Shown here one piece after another: positions 43,133 to 52,624 of a stretch of 64,000 bases of DNA. Source of the stretch: Myxococcales bacterium. Lineage in GTDB: Bacteria; Myxococcota_A; UBA9160; UBA4427. The DNA lies in the NCBI GenBank assembly GCA_022563535.1, contig JADFNE010000003.1, positions 78,053-142,052 on the forward strand. Reading direction: 5' to 3'. A program made the translations under genes and the position numbers. The notes below the pieces were generated by a model. The model searched no databases and was not told the origin of the DNA. It saw only the letters and a list, made by a program, of their open reading frames with translations. Within the stretch, counting starts at the first letter, position 1; every line of letters begins with the position of its first letter.

Positions 43133-44482
43133 ATGTCCGGTTCTACTACGCCCCAGAGCGCGGCGGAGATGAGAAAGATTCTTTCGACTCGCAAGATCGA
43201 GCGGGTCGTGGTCCTCGGCGCCAACGGAACCATGGGTTTTGGCAGTGCCGCCCTGTTTACCACTGCGGTGCCTCACGTGACGTTTCTCGCCCGCACTCGC
43301 CAAAAGGCCGAAGAGGGGTTGGCGGCCGCCATCAAGCAGGTTCGCTCCCCCACGGTGGCATCGCGAGCCGAGGTCGGCGATTACGACAACGATCTCGAAG
43401 CGGCGGTCGAGCAGGCCGACCTGATTTTCGAATGTCTGACCGAGGTCCTGGACATCAAGAAAGCGATGTTTGATCGCGTCGAGAAGGCGCGCCGAGACGA
43501 TTCGATCGTAGCGACCGTGACGTCGGGACTTTCCATCAATAAATTGTGTGAAGGGCGCAGCGACTCGTTTCGCAGGAACTTCGTGGGCCTCCACTTCTTC
43601 AATCCGCCCAACGTGATTGTCGGCACCGAGCTGATCGCGGGCACGGACACGGACAAAGAGCTGGTGGACTTTGTCGAAGCTTTCGCCACCGTGCGTCTGG
43701 GTCGCGAGATCATTCGCACGCAAGACACTCCGGCCTTTGCCGGAAATCGCGTTGGCTTCAAGGTGCTCAACGAAGCCGCGCAACTGGCCGAGGATCTCGG
43801 GCCGGTGCTGGTCGATCGACTGATCGGTCCCTACACCGGGCGCTCGCTGACGCCACTGGCCACCATCGATCTGGTCGGCTGGGATATTCACCGGGCCATC
43901 GTGGACAACGTCTTTGCCAACACGCAAGACGAAGCGCATGCGACCAACGAACTGCCGAAGTACATGGCCGCTCTCATGGACAAGGGCGTCATGGGCAACA
44001 AGAGTGGCGGGGGGTTCTTCAAGAAAGATGGCAAGGTCCGGCTGGCACTCGACGCCGCTTCCGGGGACTACAAACCGGTGAGCGAGATCAAGCTACCGAA
44101 CCTCGATTACATCGACGATGTCGCGCACATGTACTCCCAGGGGCGATACGAAGAGGGTATTTCGATCTTCCTCGATGCCGAGGGCGACGAAGCCGACATC
44201 GCGCGCAAAGTCATCGCGGGCTATATCAGCTACGCATTCCATCGCGTGGGCGAGGTGACGGAGACCATCACGGGCATAGACATGATCATGGGTGCAGGCT
44301 TCAACTGGGCGCCGCCGAGCGTCCTGGTCGACACCATGGGTGCCGCAGCTGCTGCCCGGATGATCGACGAAGCGGGACTGCCGGTGCCGAAGGCGATCAT
44401 CAGTGCCGTCGAGAGTGGCACGCCCAAGGCGTTCTTTACCCATCCGCACGTAAACGTCGGAAAGTTCTTTGTCGCTGGGTGA
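43133..44482 (+). CDS. 3-hydroxyacyl-CoA dehydrogenase
   Basis: A 449-residue NAD-dependent dehydrogenase (PF02737/PF00725), starting at ATG 43133 after TTAGGAGAC. Landmarks are the nucleotide-binding VVVLGANGTMGFGSAALF, EQADLIFECLTEVLDIKKAMF, FVGLHFFNPPNVIVGTELI (catalytic His), GREIIRTQDTPAFAGNRVGF and two C-terminal helical domains. There is no enoyl-CoA hydratase domain, so it is a monofunctional FadB-like enzyme. It oxidises 3-hydroxyacyl-CoA in beta-oxidation. The thiolase gene follows after 92 bases, giving the last two steps of a beta-oxidation cycle. Confidence 0.9.
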   Translation: MSGSTTPQSAAEMRKILSTRKIERVVVLGANGTMGFGSAALFTTAVPHVTFLARTRQKAEEGLAAAIKQVRSPTVASRAEVGDYDNDLEAAVEQADLIFECLTEVLDIKKAMFDRVEKARRDDSIVATVTSGLSINKLCEGRSDSFRRNFVGLHFFNPPNVIVGTELIAGTDTDKELVDFVEAFATVRLGREIIRTQDTPAFAGNRVGFKVLNEAAQLAEDLGPVLVDRLIGPYTGRSLTPLATIDLVGWDIHRAIVDNVFANTQDEAHATNELPKYMAALMDKGVMGNKSGGGFFKKDGKVRLALDAASGDYKPVSEIKLPNLDYIDDVAHMYSQGRYEEGISIFLDAEGDEADIARKVIAGYISYAFHRVGEVTETITGIDMIMGAGFNWAPPSVLVDTMGAAAAARMIDEAGLPVPKAIISAVESGTPKAFFTHPHVNVGKFFVAG

Positions 44483-44574
44483 GCAGTAGGCAAACGAATG
44501 AGCCGCAATTCGGCACGCACTGAACAACCGAACCAGAGCACGCGATTCTAGAAACAGGGAAACAGGAGCACATC

Positions 44575-45807
44575 ATGGCAACTCCCGAAGTTTATCTACT
44601 TGGCGGATATCAGACCGATTTCGCGCGCAACTGGACCAAAGAGAACAAGCACTTTACCGCGCTGATGCGCGAGTCGGTGCTCGGCGCTCTCAAGGTCTGC
44701 AACATCGATCCGGAAGAGATCGAGAGCGCACACGTCGGCAACTTCGCTGCCGGGCTCTACTGCATGCAGGGGCATCTCGGCGCGTTCTTCACCGAAGTCC
44801 ATCCCTCGTTCAGCGGCCTGCCCACGGGTCGCCACGAAGCCGCCTGCGCATCGGGAAGCATCGCGATCCTGGCTGCCTCTGCGGAGATCGAGGCGGGACG
44901 CTACGACCTGCAGGCTGTGGTCGGCATCGAGCAGATGAAAACCGTTTCAGCGGCGGACGGCGGGGCCTTCCTCGGAACGGCTGCGTGGTACGAGCAGGAA
45001 GCCAAGGGCATCGAGTTTCCGTTTCCCAAGCTGTTCGGCAAGCTCGGCGACGAGTACGACAAGCGTTACGGCCTGAAGGACGAGTTTCTCGCCGAGATCA
45101 GCCGCATCAACTACGACAATGGCAAGCTGAACCCCAACGCGCAGACCCGCACTTGGTACATGAACAAGGAGCACGCGCTGTGTCGCACGGATGATAATCC
45201 GCAGGTGGGCGGTCGCGTTCGTATCTCTGACTGTTCTCAGGTCACCGACGGCGCGGTGTGCGTTTTCTTGGCATCCGAGGCGTATGCGACGAAGCATGCC
45301 GAGCGAAACGGAATGAAACTTTCGGAGATCCCGCGCATCAAGGGCTGGGGCCACAACACGGCTCGCATGCGATTCGTGGACAAGGTGTTCGAAAGCCGGG
45401 ACAACGAGTTCGTGCTGCCACACGTTCGCAGCACGATTACCAGCGCGCAGAAGCGAGCCGGGATCGCGGACAGCAGCGGGATCGACGGGATCGAGACGCA
45501 CGACTGCTTCACGACGTCGGAGTACATGGCCATCGACCACTTTGGCATCACGGCTCCGGGCGAAAGCTGGAAGGCCGTTGAGGCGGGCTGGCTCGAAATC
45601 GACGGCAAGATTCCAATCAACCCGAGCGGCGGTCTGATTGGGGCAGGGCACCCGGTGGGTGCCACGGGCGTGCGCCAGCTGCTCGACGCCTATCTTCAGG
45701 TCACGAATCAGGCCGGGGCTTACCAGGTCGAGGGCGCAAAGAACTTCCAGACCCTCAACATCGGCGGCAGCGGTACCACGAGCTGCAGCTTCATCGTTGG
45801 TGTCTAG
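44575..45807 (+). CDS. Thiolase family acetyl-CoA acyltransferase
   Basis: A 410-residue thiolase that cleaves 3-ketoacyl-CoA with CoA. The nucleophile is Cys91 in HEAACASGSIAILAA. The second-site motifs are HDCFTTSEY and NPSGGLIGAGHPVGATGVRQ (His, then the Gly-rich loop). The usual C-terminal Cys-containing GGG loop is replaced by GGSGTTSCSFIV, as in SCP-x/steroid-type thiolases. The start follows AACAGGAGC. It pairs with the upstream dehydrogenase; the SCP-x-like layout favours branched or sterol-side-chain substrates, which is inference. Confidence 0.88.
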   Translation: MATPEVYLLGGYQTDFARNWTKENKHFTALMRESVLGALKVCNIDPEEIESAHVGNFAAGLYCMQGHLGAFFTEVHPSFSGLPTGRHEAACASGSIAILAASAEIEAGRYDLQAVVGIEQMKTVSAADGGAFLGTAAWYEQEAKGIEFPFPKLFGKLGDEYDKRYGLKDEFLAEISRINYDNGKLNPNAQTRTWYMNKEHALCRTDDNPQVGGRVRISDCSQVTDGAVCVFLASEAYATKHAERNGMKLSEIPRIKGWGHNTARMRFVDKVFESRDNEFVLPHVRSTITSAQKRAGIADSSGIDGIETHDCFTTSEYMAIDHFGITAPGESWKAVEAGWLEIDGKIPINPSGGLIGAGHPVGATGVRQLLDAYLQVTNQAGAYQVEGAKNFQTLNIGGSGTTSCSFIVGV

Positions 45808-45834
45808 ATTGATGTCTAGCTTGGTGCCCAGGGT

Positions 45835-46485
45835 CTAGAGCCCGACTGGACGGCGCCACAGCGTCGCCAACCAGGGTTGCTGCTCTCTCGGCAAACCCGC
45901 TGGGCGATAGTAGTGCCGGACTTCTTCGAAGCCGGCGGCCAGTGTGTAGCGCCGCCACTGTTCGAGGTCGTGGTACACGTTGTAGCGCCCCCCGAACCAA
46001 CCCTCCCGATTGTCGCCTCTCGGATTTGACGCGAACAGCACGCCGCCCGGGCGCAGGCAATCCCTCAGCTCTTCGAGCACTCGGGGCAGTTCGCTCGACG
46101 GCACGTGAAACAACGAAGCGTTGGCGAACACCCCATCAAAATGCTGAGCCGGAAGATCGAGGGCCAGGAAGTTCTGGTGGTAGACCTCGACCCCCGCGCG
46201 GCTTCGGGCCATGTCTGCAAATGCGAGGGCGCCGTCTAGCCCGACCGGGTCGTGACCCCGCTCGAGAAACGAGCACAAGTCGCGTCCGGGACCACAACCA
46301 AAATCCAGTATGCGATGGGGCCCCGGGCCGTCGATTTCGTCGAGCAGGGCGTCGATGTTCTGGGAAACATCGTGCAGCCGGGTCCCCTGCCAAAAACTCT
46401 CGGCGCTCGCTTCGTAGTGGTCAAGGGTCGCGCGGGTGAATTCTTCGAGGGCGTTTGCGTTTGGGTTTGGGTTCGGCACTGCCAA
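45835..46485 (-). CDS. Class I SAM-dependent methyltransferase
   Basis: A 216-residue methyltransferase with SAM motif I ILDFGCGPGRDLCSF, acidic motif II region (VGLDGALAFADMARSRAGV), FDGVFANASLFHVPSSELPRVL, and LRPGGVLFASNPRG. The C-terminal part ends near an aromatic Arg-rich segment. The substrate is unknown. It converges with the thiolase gene, whose stop lies 27 bases away. Confidence 0.86.
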   Translation of the reverse strand: MAVPNPNPNANALEEFTRATLDHYEASAESFWQGTRLHDVSQNIDALLDEIDGPGPHRILDFGCGPGRDLCSFLERGHDPVGLDGALAFADMARSRAGVEVYHQNFLALDLPAQHFDGVFANASLFHVPSSELPRVLEELRDCLRPGGVLFASNPRGDNREGWFGGRYNVYHDLEQWRRYTLAAGFEEVRHYYRPAGLPREQQPWLATLWRRPVGL

Positions 46486-46512
46486 ATCATACCCGAGTAC
46501 CCGATGGTTGAA

Positions 46513-47283
46513 CTAGAAGCCTTCGGTCTTGTGGATCTGCCGCCACATCAATTTGGGAAACCAGCGGCGCATGCGCCAGCCCAACTTGGTTCCCGGTCCC
46601 GGAAACACCCAGAGTTCGTCGCGCTCGAGGGCAGATTCGATGGCGTCGAGAACGACCTGCGGTTCGATCGTCAACACTTCGTCGAAGATCTTGGGCCATA
46701 CCGTCTCCTGGGCTTGTTCGAGCAGCGGTGTGCTCACCGGAGGGGGGCAGACACAAGCGAAGCGAACCCCTTTGTTGCGGTTTTCGTGATAGAGGACCTC
46801 GCTGAATGCCACGACCGCAAACTTTGACGCGTTGTAGGCCCCCAGGTAAAGGACCGGCAACCAACCCGCCATGGATGCAAAGTTGATGAAGTCGCCACTT
46901 CCCCGCTCGAGCATCTTCGGCAGGGTGATCTTGGTGACGTTGACCACGCCGCCGTAGTTGACCTGCATGATTTTTTGAATCGTCGCGGTGTCCTGATCGA
47001 GCAGTCGCCCGGTCGGAAAAATGGCTGCGGCATTGTAGACGCGATCGATCGGACCCAGTTCTTGTTCGACGGATTTGACCGCCTGTTCGATCTCGGCGGG
47101 GACGGTGACATCGGCTGCAATGGTTTGAATGTTGTCAAAGCCCATGGCCGTGTCTGCAAGTCCAGACGTATTCACGTCGAGGGCTGCAACCGAAACCCCG
47201 TGCGCGGCCAGGTTGCGGGCAGCCAACTGCCCCATGCCGCTTCCCCCACCCGTGATGAACGCGACCTTGCCCGAAAACGCCAT
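46513..47283 (-). CDS. Short-chain dehydrogenase/reductase (SDR)
   Basis: SDR of 256 residues: TGGGSGMGQLAARNLAAHGV for the cofactor, YNAAAIFPTG replacing the NNAG motif, Ser in NFASMAGW and YNASKFAV (Tyr/Lys). The Asp after the second strand (VAALDVNTS) suggests NAD(H). The C-terminal LGWRMRRWFPKLMWRQIH is membrane-associating in similar steroid/lipid SDRs. The methyltransferase gene follows after 27 bases on the same strand. Confidence 0.88.
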   Translation of the reverse strand: MAFSGKVAFITGGGSGMGQLAARNLAAHGVSVAALDVNTSGLADTAMGFDNIQTIAADVTVPAEIEQAVKSVEQELGPIDRVYNAAAIFPTGRLLDQDTATIQKIMQVNYGGVVNVTKITLPKMLERGSGDFINFASMAGWLPVLYLGAYNASKFAVVAFSEVLYHENRNKGVRFACVCPPPVSTPLLEQAQETVWPKIFDEVLTIEPQVVLDAIESALERDELWVFPGPGTKLGWRMRRWFPKLMWRQIHKTEGF

Positions 47284-47343
47284 AGTGATCTCCTTGTCCG
47301 CGGGGCGGAATAAGAACTTGCGAAGCTTCGCTCAGGTCCGCGA

Positions 47344-47853
47344 TCAGCGTCCTTGAGCGCTTGTCTTCCACTCGAACCGGCGACGGAAGTGAAACAAGTA
47401 GATCCCGATTCCAGCCGCAGCCACCAGGTTCGCCACCGCGATTCTGGCGACGCCCAGGGTTTCGATGACGCCCGGAAAACCAACTCCCGCGACGGCAAAG
47501 GATGCGATTTCGATGGCCAGTACACCTGTTGCGATCATTGGCTTCGGGTCGGTAGCAAAGTCGGCGAGATGGGCGAGGATCGACGCCGCCAGGCCGATGA
47601 CGGCGAATACCGCGAAGTGCACCAGGCTGTAGGCGGCAATGGTAAGGACACTGATTTCGGCAGTCTCCGAAATTGCTTCTCCGGTGAAGAGCACGCTTCC
47701 GAGTAGCATCGGAGTAAAGAAAGGTCGCCCTTCGAAGGCGTCGATGGTAAAGAAGAAGAGACCGAGGCTCGCGCCGCCAATCGCCGAACACGCGGCAATA
47801 TCAAAAACGAGATTTCCGTGACGCAGCGATTTGTAGAATGCGGTGGTGTCCAT
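47344..47853 (-). CDS. Four-helix membrane protein of unknown function
   Basis: A 169-residue protein with about four hydrophobic helices, starting at ATG 47853 (MDTTAFYKSLRHGNLVFDIA) after AAGGAGA. A longer open frame upstream is not needed. Recognisable features are FFTPMLLGSVLFTG and LVHFAVFAVIGLAASILAHLADF, the latter with several conserved-looking His. It ends with a basic segment. I do not recognise the family. It is oriented with, and 60 bases upstream of, the SDR gene. Confidence 0.68.
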   Translation of the reverse strand: MDTTAFYKSLRHGNLVFDIAACSAIGGASLGLFFFTIDAFEGRPFFTPMLLGSVLFTGEAISETAEISVLTIAAYSLVHFAVFAVIGLAASILAHLADFATDPKPMIATGVLAIEIASFAVAGVGFPGVIETLGVARIAVANLVAAAGIGIYLFHFRRRFEWKTSAQGR

Positions 47854-48208
47854 TGCGTGATTCTCCTTTGAAGAATCCGGTCGGGACGACCAAGCCGGAG
47901 GTCCCGGCGCAGAACGGCCAAACGGGCCAGCCCATGTTCGCTCGCTGCCGATCCGGAGAAAATCAGGTCCGTACAGACCTGCGATCCGGAGCGACTCGAA
48001 AAGTCTGCCGCGAGAATGTTCGCCTTGCCTGGGGAATTTCATCAGGGACCGGGGAGCATCGGCAGCTTGTCTTGTAACCGTATGCAGTCACAGGTGTTTC
48101 GGACGTAAAAATTTACACCGCCAGGAGACTCGAAACGCTCCAGTAAGCGGCCAGAATTGGTATTTTGTTTCGCATCGTTAAATTTTGTCCACAGGAAAGG
48201 CTTTGAAA
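47854..48208. other. Divergent intergenic region between the membrane protein and the P450
   Basis: About 355 bases holding the promoters of both divergent genes. I see a small palindrome, GTAAA-AA-TTTAC at 48105-48116, flanked by GGTGT/ACACC-like bases, which could be an operator for the P450. An AT-rich stretch follows before the P450 ribosome binding site (AGGAAAGG near 48194). No gene or RNA was recognised. Confidence 0.4.
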
Positions 48209-49420
48209 ATGCCCGCAAGCCAAACCGAGTCCGACCCTGTTGTGTACCGGCCCCCCAGTGGCGAAAGCTGGCGGGACCCGTTCCCGATGTACAAGGCACT
48301 GCGCGAGCACGATCCCGTGCACACGTTCGAGAATGACGCCGGCACCTTTACCGTACTGTCGCGTTTCAAGGATGTTTTTTCGGCCGCGGTCGATGCCCCG
48401 ACGTTCTCTTCCGCCCAGGGCCTGACGCTGAACTACGGGGAAATGGAAGCCCTGGGGATCGAGGCTCCGATCGTGATGATGGACGCGCCCGAACACACCG
48501 CGCTGCGCAAACTGGCGATCAAACGCTTTACGCCTCGGCAGGTTCTGGCGATCGAGCCCATGATTCGGGAGTTCGTGGTCGAGCGAGTCGAGCGTCTGCG
48601 TGAAATGGGGGAGGGCGACATCGTGGTCGAACTCTTCAAGCCGCTTCCGAGTTTGATCGTCGGTCACTTCCTCGGTGTTCCCCGGTCGGAGCAGCCGCTG
48701 TTCGATCGTTGGACGGATGCGATTGTCGCGGCCAATGCCGAGGGTGACATTGGCTCCGCAACCGAAGCGGTCGCCGAACTGTTCGGCTACTTCAGTGCGG
48801 CGATCGACCGAGTTCGCAAAGACCCCGGTGACGACATGATCTCCGCTCTCGTGCACGCCAATCCCAATGGAGTCGAGCTCTCCTTGATGAAGATCCTGGG
48901 CTTCGCCTTCACCATGGTGACCGGGGGCAACGATACGACAACTGGGCTGTTGGGCGGGACCGCGGAGCTGCTGACCCGGCATCCCGCACAACGCCAACAG
49001 TTGGCGAAGGATCCCGGCAGTATCCCCGTCGCCGTCGAAGAATTTCTGCGTCTCACCTCGCCGGTCCAGGGTCTTGCGCGCACGACGACTCGGGAGGTTG
49101 CGATCGAAGGCACGATCATCCCCAAGGACCGCAAGGTCATGCTGCTCTATGGATCGGCCAACCTGGACGAACGCGAATTCGGCGACAATGCGGGGGAGTG
49201 CGACATCAACCGCAAGATCCGGCGCCATGTGGCACTGAGCTACGGTCCCCACCATTGCATTGGCGCCGCGGCCGTGCGCATGCAGGCGCGGGTCGCCCTC
49301 GAAGAGCTTCTCGCGCGGTGTCCCGACTTCACCGTGGATTTCGCACGGGGACAATTTGCATCGGGCAACCACGTGCGGCGCTACGCCACGCTTCCATTCA
49401 GCGCGCGAGGCGACGTCTAG
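48209..49420 (+). CDS. Cytochrome P450
   Basis: Soluble bacterial P450 of 403 residues, starting at ATG 48209 after AGGAAAGG. The I-helix oxygen-activating motif is VTGGNDTTTGLL, the ExxR motif is in AVEEFLRL and the heme loop is LSYGPHHCIGAAAVR with axial Cys350. Substrate-recognition segments resemble CYP families acting on lipids, fatty acids or steroids, but the substrate is unknown. Electron partners (ferredoxin, reductase) are not adjacent. It ends 8 bases from the convergent transglycosylase gene. Confidence 0.92.
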   Translation: MPASQTESDPVVYRPPSGESWRDPFPMYKALREHDPVHTFENDAGTFTVLSRFKDVFSAAVDAPTFSSAQGLTLNYGEMEALGIEAPIVMMDAPEHTALRKLAIKRFTPRQVLAIEPMIREFVVERVERLREMGEGDIVVELFKPLPSLIVGHFLGVPRSEQPLFDRWTDAIVAANAEGDIGSATEAVAELFGYFSAAIDRVRKDPGDDMISALVHANPNGVELSLMKILGFAFTMVTGGNDTTTGLLGGTAELLTRHPAQRQQLAKDPGSIPVAVEEFLRLTSPVQGLARTTTREVAIEGTIIPKDRKVMLLYGSANLDEREFGDNAGECDINRKIRRHVALSYGPHHCIGAAAVRMQARVALEELLARCPDFTVDFARGQFASGNHVRRYATLPFSARGDV

Positions 49421-49428
49421 CGAGTTCG

Positions 49429-50442
49429 TCAGTCGGATTGGCTCCGCAAGTCTCCCTGGCTTCCATCGAGCTTTGCGTTCGGATGCTTGCGTCGAGATTC
49501 CTCGCGGTACTCGCGGTAGAACCGGAGAACCCGCTTGACGTAGGCTTGGGTTTCGGGGTAGGGCGGTATTCCGTCATAGCGATCGACCGCGACCGGGCCG
49601 GCGTTGTAGGCCGCAAGTGCGACGCCCAGTTCGTCATAGCGATCGAGCAGGGTACGGAGATAGCGAACCCCACCGCGAATGTTCTCGCTGGGTTTGAACG
49701 GGGAGCGGACTCCCATTTCGCGTGCGGTCTCGGGCATCAACTGCATGAGTCCCTGTGCACCTTTGTCGGACACCGCGAGAATGTCGAAGTTCGATTCGAC
49801 TGCCACCACGGCCTTCACCAGATGGGGATCGACCTGATACTTGCGCGCGATGCGTCGAATCATTGCGGCTACGGTGGGTTCGAAGTCTCGACGTTGTTCT
49901 TCGAAATCGCGGCGCGGACGGTAGACATTGTCGAGAGTTTGCTGGCTCTGCCATTGGTAGCTGTCGCTGTAGCCTTCGGCTCGCAGGGATTCACGGCCGA
50001 CGACGGACACGTAGTCGAGCACATTCGCCATCACGCGTTCGGCCTCTGTGAGGCGCTCGAGGCGCCGGTAGATCGAAGCGAGGCGCACCAGATGTGACAA
50101 CGTCGCGCGCACCCGAGCATCACTCGGAGCGGTTTGCTCGAACTGTGCGAGCGCCGCGACCCAGGCGATCTCGGCTTCGCCGTAGTGTCGGAGACGCATG
50201 GCGGTGCGCGCCTCGCGCGACAGAGCGGACCAGTCGGCTCCCGTGCGCGCAGTCTTCGTCTCCTCTGCGATCATCGACGATTCGGTGGCATCGAACGAAG
50301 GTGGGACGGTGTTTGCACAGGCAAGCGAAAGCAGCGCGATGGCGAGTGGGACGAACCCTGCTCCCACCGCCGGATTGGATCGAAATTGCAGACTGTTCAG
50401 CTTCGAGGTCAATTGAGCTCCAGCAGGTGTGGCGGCATTCAA
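49429..50442 (-). CDS. Lytic transglycosylase (SLT domain) lipoprotein
   Basis: A 337-residue peptidoglycan lyase. The N-terminus has a lipobox-like LLSLACAN. Residues about 75-200 are TPR-like helices, and residues about 205-320 the SLT domain: HLVKAVVAVESNFDILAVSD (catalytic Glu) followed by KGAQGLMQLMPETAREMG and VALAAYNAGPVAVDRYDGIPPYPETQAYV. It opens the murein by non-hydrolytic cleavage. It begins 3 bases after the secretin stop, so it probably makes room for the secretin channel in the cell wall. Confidence 0.9.
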   Translation of the reverse strand: MNAATPAGAQLTSKLNSLQFRSNPAVGAGFVPLAIALLSLACANTVPPSFDATESSMIAEETKTARTGADWSALSREARTAMRLRHYGEAEIAWVAALAQFEQTAPSDARVRATLSHLVRLASIYRRLERLTEAERVMANVLDYVSVVGRESLRAEGYSDSYQWQSQQTLDNVYRPRRDFEEQRRDFEPTVAAMIRRIARKYQVDPHLVKAVVAVESNFDILAVSDKGAQGLMQLMPETAREMGVRSPFKPSENIRGGVRYLRTLLDRYDELGVALAAYNAGPVAVDRYDGIPPYPETQAYVKRVLRFYREYREESRRKHPNAKLDGSQGDLRSQSD

Positions 50443-50445
50443 CGA

Positions 50446-52623
50446 TCAACGACCCGCGGCAATGTTACGGGACAAGGGCACGATCTCCGGGGTCATGCCC
50501 GCTTGTTCGAGGGCGAGGGCGACCTCCGCTACTTCCGAAAGGGTCTTCAATCCGTGTACGAAGAGATGGAAGCGAACGCCCTCGTCCGATTCTTGCTCGG
50601 CGATCAGCGTGGGCCACGGGTCGATGTCCGGGAGCAGCAGTTCTTCGGCGGCCATGGCGGTATCCAGCTTGTAGTAGGAAGCCGCGCGCACCGCATATTT
50701 CTCACCGAGCTCCGGTTCGAGGCGGTGATCGAAACGTTCGACGGCTCGAGCCAACGCGATTGCGGTCGCCTGTTTTTCCTCACTTGTGGGAAGCAGGTGC
50801 GCCTGGACGGAAATGAGCAAATAGATTTTTCGATGCGAATCGCGCGTTGCGGAAGTCGCTTGGCCGAGAATGGGAATCTTCGAAAGGAAGGGCACACCCA
50901 AGCCCTCTGTACCGCGGACCTCGCTGTCCAACCCGGCGATGATCATCCGCTGGCCGAAGCCCGCGGTAAATGACGTGTCGAGCGTTCGAGTTGCGAGGAT
51001 CGGGCCGACCCCCGGTTCGCCGAGTGACCGCACGAGTTTATTTTCTATATGCAGATGGAGTCGCAGGCTGTCGTCGCTGTTCAGCGTGGCTTTGACTCGA
51101 ATCAAGATACCAACGTCATGACGCTCGATGGTGGTGTGCAGGGTTGGCGCGAGACCGACGTTGGCAGGATTGCTTGCCGCGACTGGAATGGGAATATTGT
51201 CTCCGATGAACAACTCGGATTCTTCTCCCACCTCGAGGATAATGCTGGGCTCCTGCAGCAACTTCGTTTCGGCCCCAGTTTCGCGCGCGATTACGGTAAT
51301 CCCGAGGCCTGGGATCGAGTCCGCCCCGGAAATCTGAACCAGGGGCGCGCCGAATTCGCCGAGCACTGAAACAACTCCGGGAATCTCTAAGGGCAGAATG
51401 GCTGGATTGATCAGCGCGCCGGCAATCTTGTTCGGTGCCGGGTCAATGAAGGGGATCGCGGCCCCGATTCCGAGTGCCAGGTTGCCTTCGGTCGCGATCT
51501 CGAAGATCTTGATGTCGACTCGTACCATGCGGGGCTCGCGGTCCAGCTCTGCAATCAACCCTCGCAGCATGTCGAAGGTTTCACGGTCGGAACGGATCAC
51601 CAGGGAGCGGGTCGCTGCGTACGCGACCACGGAGTAATCCCGACCGATCAAAGTACCGACGTTGGCCACGGCGGACGCATTGTCTGCCGCGCGCGTTCCT
51701 TCCTCCGAGAGCCCACGCAAAAGTTGGGAGAGCTCCTCGGGGTCGCGGTAGATCAGGTTGACGACATGAAGTTCGCCGGTACTGGCCGCGGGGATGTCGA
51801 TCCGTCCAATCCATTCGCGCAGCTGTGCGAGTTGGGTTTCCGAAGCGGTCAGCAGCAACGCGTTGGTCCGCTCGTCGATCTGCACATCAGCCGTGGACCC
51901 TTGGCCGCCTTTCCGACCGCCGCTGCTGAGTAGCCCATCGAGTTGACGTTTGACCTCCCTCGCATCTCGGTAGCGCAGGCGCACGACCACGAGCGAATCC
52001 GAGTGACTGGAATCCAGTAGCCGCGCGAGTTCCATCAAGCGATGAATGCGATTCTCGGTTCCTGCGAAGATCAAGCTGTTTGCCGGGGGGTAGGGGATCA
52101 CGTGGGCTGAGGCCTGGAGCATTGGACGCAGGCTGCTGGCCACGAGTTCCGGATCGGCGTGGCGCAAGACGAGTCGGGTGGTGACTGCGCCCTCGGCGCC
52201 TTTGCTGAGGGATGCTTCGGTATAAGGAGCGCTTCCGGCCATCTTCTCCCAGCGCTCGATCTTGTATTTCCCGGGTTCAATGGGTATCGCCAGCATGCCT
52301 TTGAGCAGCAGCGCGGCGTTCAAAATTTCGGTGGCCTCCGCAGCACTCACCCGGGACGGGATAGCGAGGGTCACACGTCCGGGAAGCGGCGACTCGAAGA
52401 CGTAGTGATTGCCAGTCCGCTGTGCGATCGCTTTCACCACTTCGTCAAGGGGAGCCTGGTCCATCAGGAGTTCGAGGGAATTGTCCGTCGCTGCTCCGGG
52501 CTCCAATGCCTGAGCGCGGGATGCCGCGACCCATGGCAAGCTGCAGGTCAGCAGGGCAATCGCGAGGGCGAAGCGAGTGATACCCGGCAATGCACTCATT
52601 GGTCTCGACCTCGTCGTCGGCAA
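50446..52623 (-). CDS. gspD: Type II secretion-type secretin (GspD-like)
   Basis: A 725-residue outer-membrane channel subunit. A signal peptide ends near ASRAQA. The N0 domain covers about residues 45-120 (APLDEVVKAIAQRTGNHYVF). N1/N2-type ring domains follow (VLRHADPELVASSLRPML, VRLRYRDAREVKRQLDGLL, VNLIYRDPEELSQLLRGL). The secretin core carries VGEESELFIGDNIPIPVA and VPFLSKIPILGQATSA. About 120 residues beyond the core form a C-terminal extension of unknown role. It sits between a membrane protein gene (1 base upstream) and a transglycosylase (3 bases downstream) in a tight operon. No other gsp genes lie in the window, so the export system is incomplete here. Confidence 0.88.
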   Translation of the reverse strand: MPTTRSRPMSALPGITRFALAIALLTCSLPWVAASRAQALEPGAATDNSLELLMDQAPLDEVVKAIAQRTGNHYVFESPLPGRVTLAIPSRVSAAEATEILNAALLLKGMLAIPIEPGKYKIERWEKMAGSAPYTEASLSKGAEGAVTTRLVLRHADPELVASSLRPMLQASAHVIPYPPANSLIFAGTENRIHRLMELARLLDSSHSDSLVVVRLRYRDAREVKRQLDGLLSSGGRKGGQGSTADVQIDERTNALLLTASETQLAQLREWIGRIDIPAASTGELHVVNLIYRDPEELSQLLRGLSEEGTRAADNASAVANVGTLIGRDYSVVAYAATRSLVIRSDRETFDMLRGLIAELDREPRMVRVDIKIFEIATEGNLALGIGAAIPFIDPAPNKIAGALINPAILPLEIPGVVSVLGEFGAPLVQISGADSIPGLGITVIARETGAETKLLQEPSIILEVGEESELFIGDNIPIPVAASNPANVGLAPTLHTTIERHDVGILIRVKATLNSDDSLRLHLHIENKLVRSLGEPGVGPILATRTLDTSFTAGFGQRMIIAGLDSEVRGTEGLGVPFLSKIPILGQATSATRDSHRKIYLLISVQAHLLPTSEEKQATAIALARAVERFDHRLEPELGEKYAVRAASYYKLDTAMAAEELLLPDIDPWPTLIAEQESDEGVRFHLFVHGLKTLSEVAEVALALEQAGMTPEIVPLSRNIAAGR

Positions 52624-52624
52624 G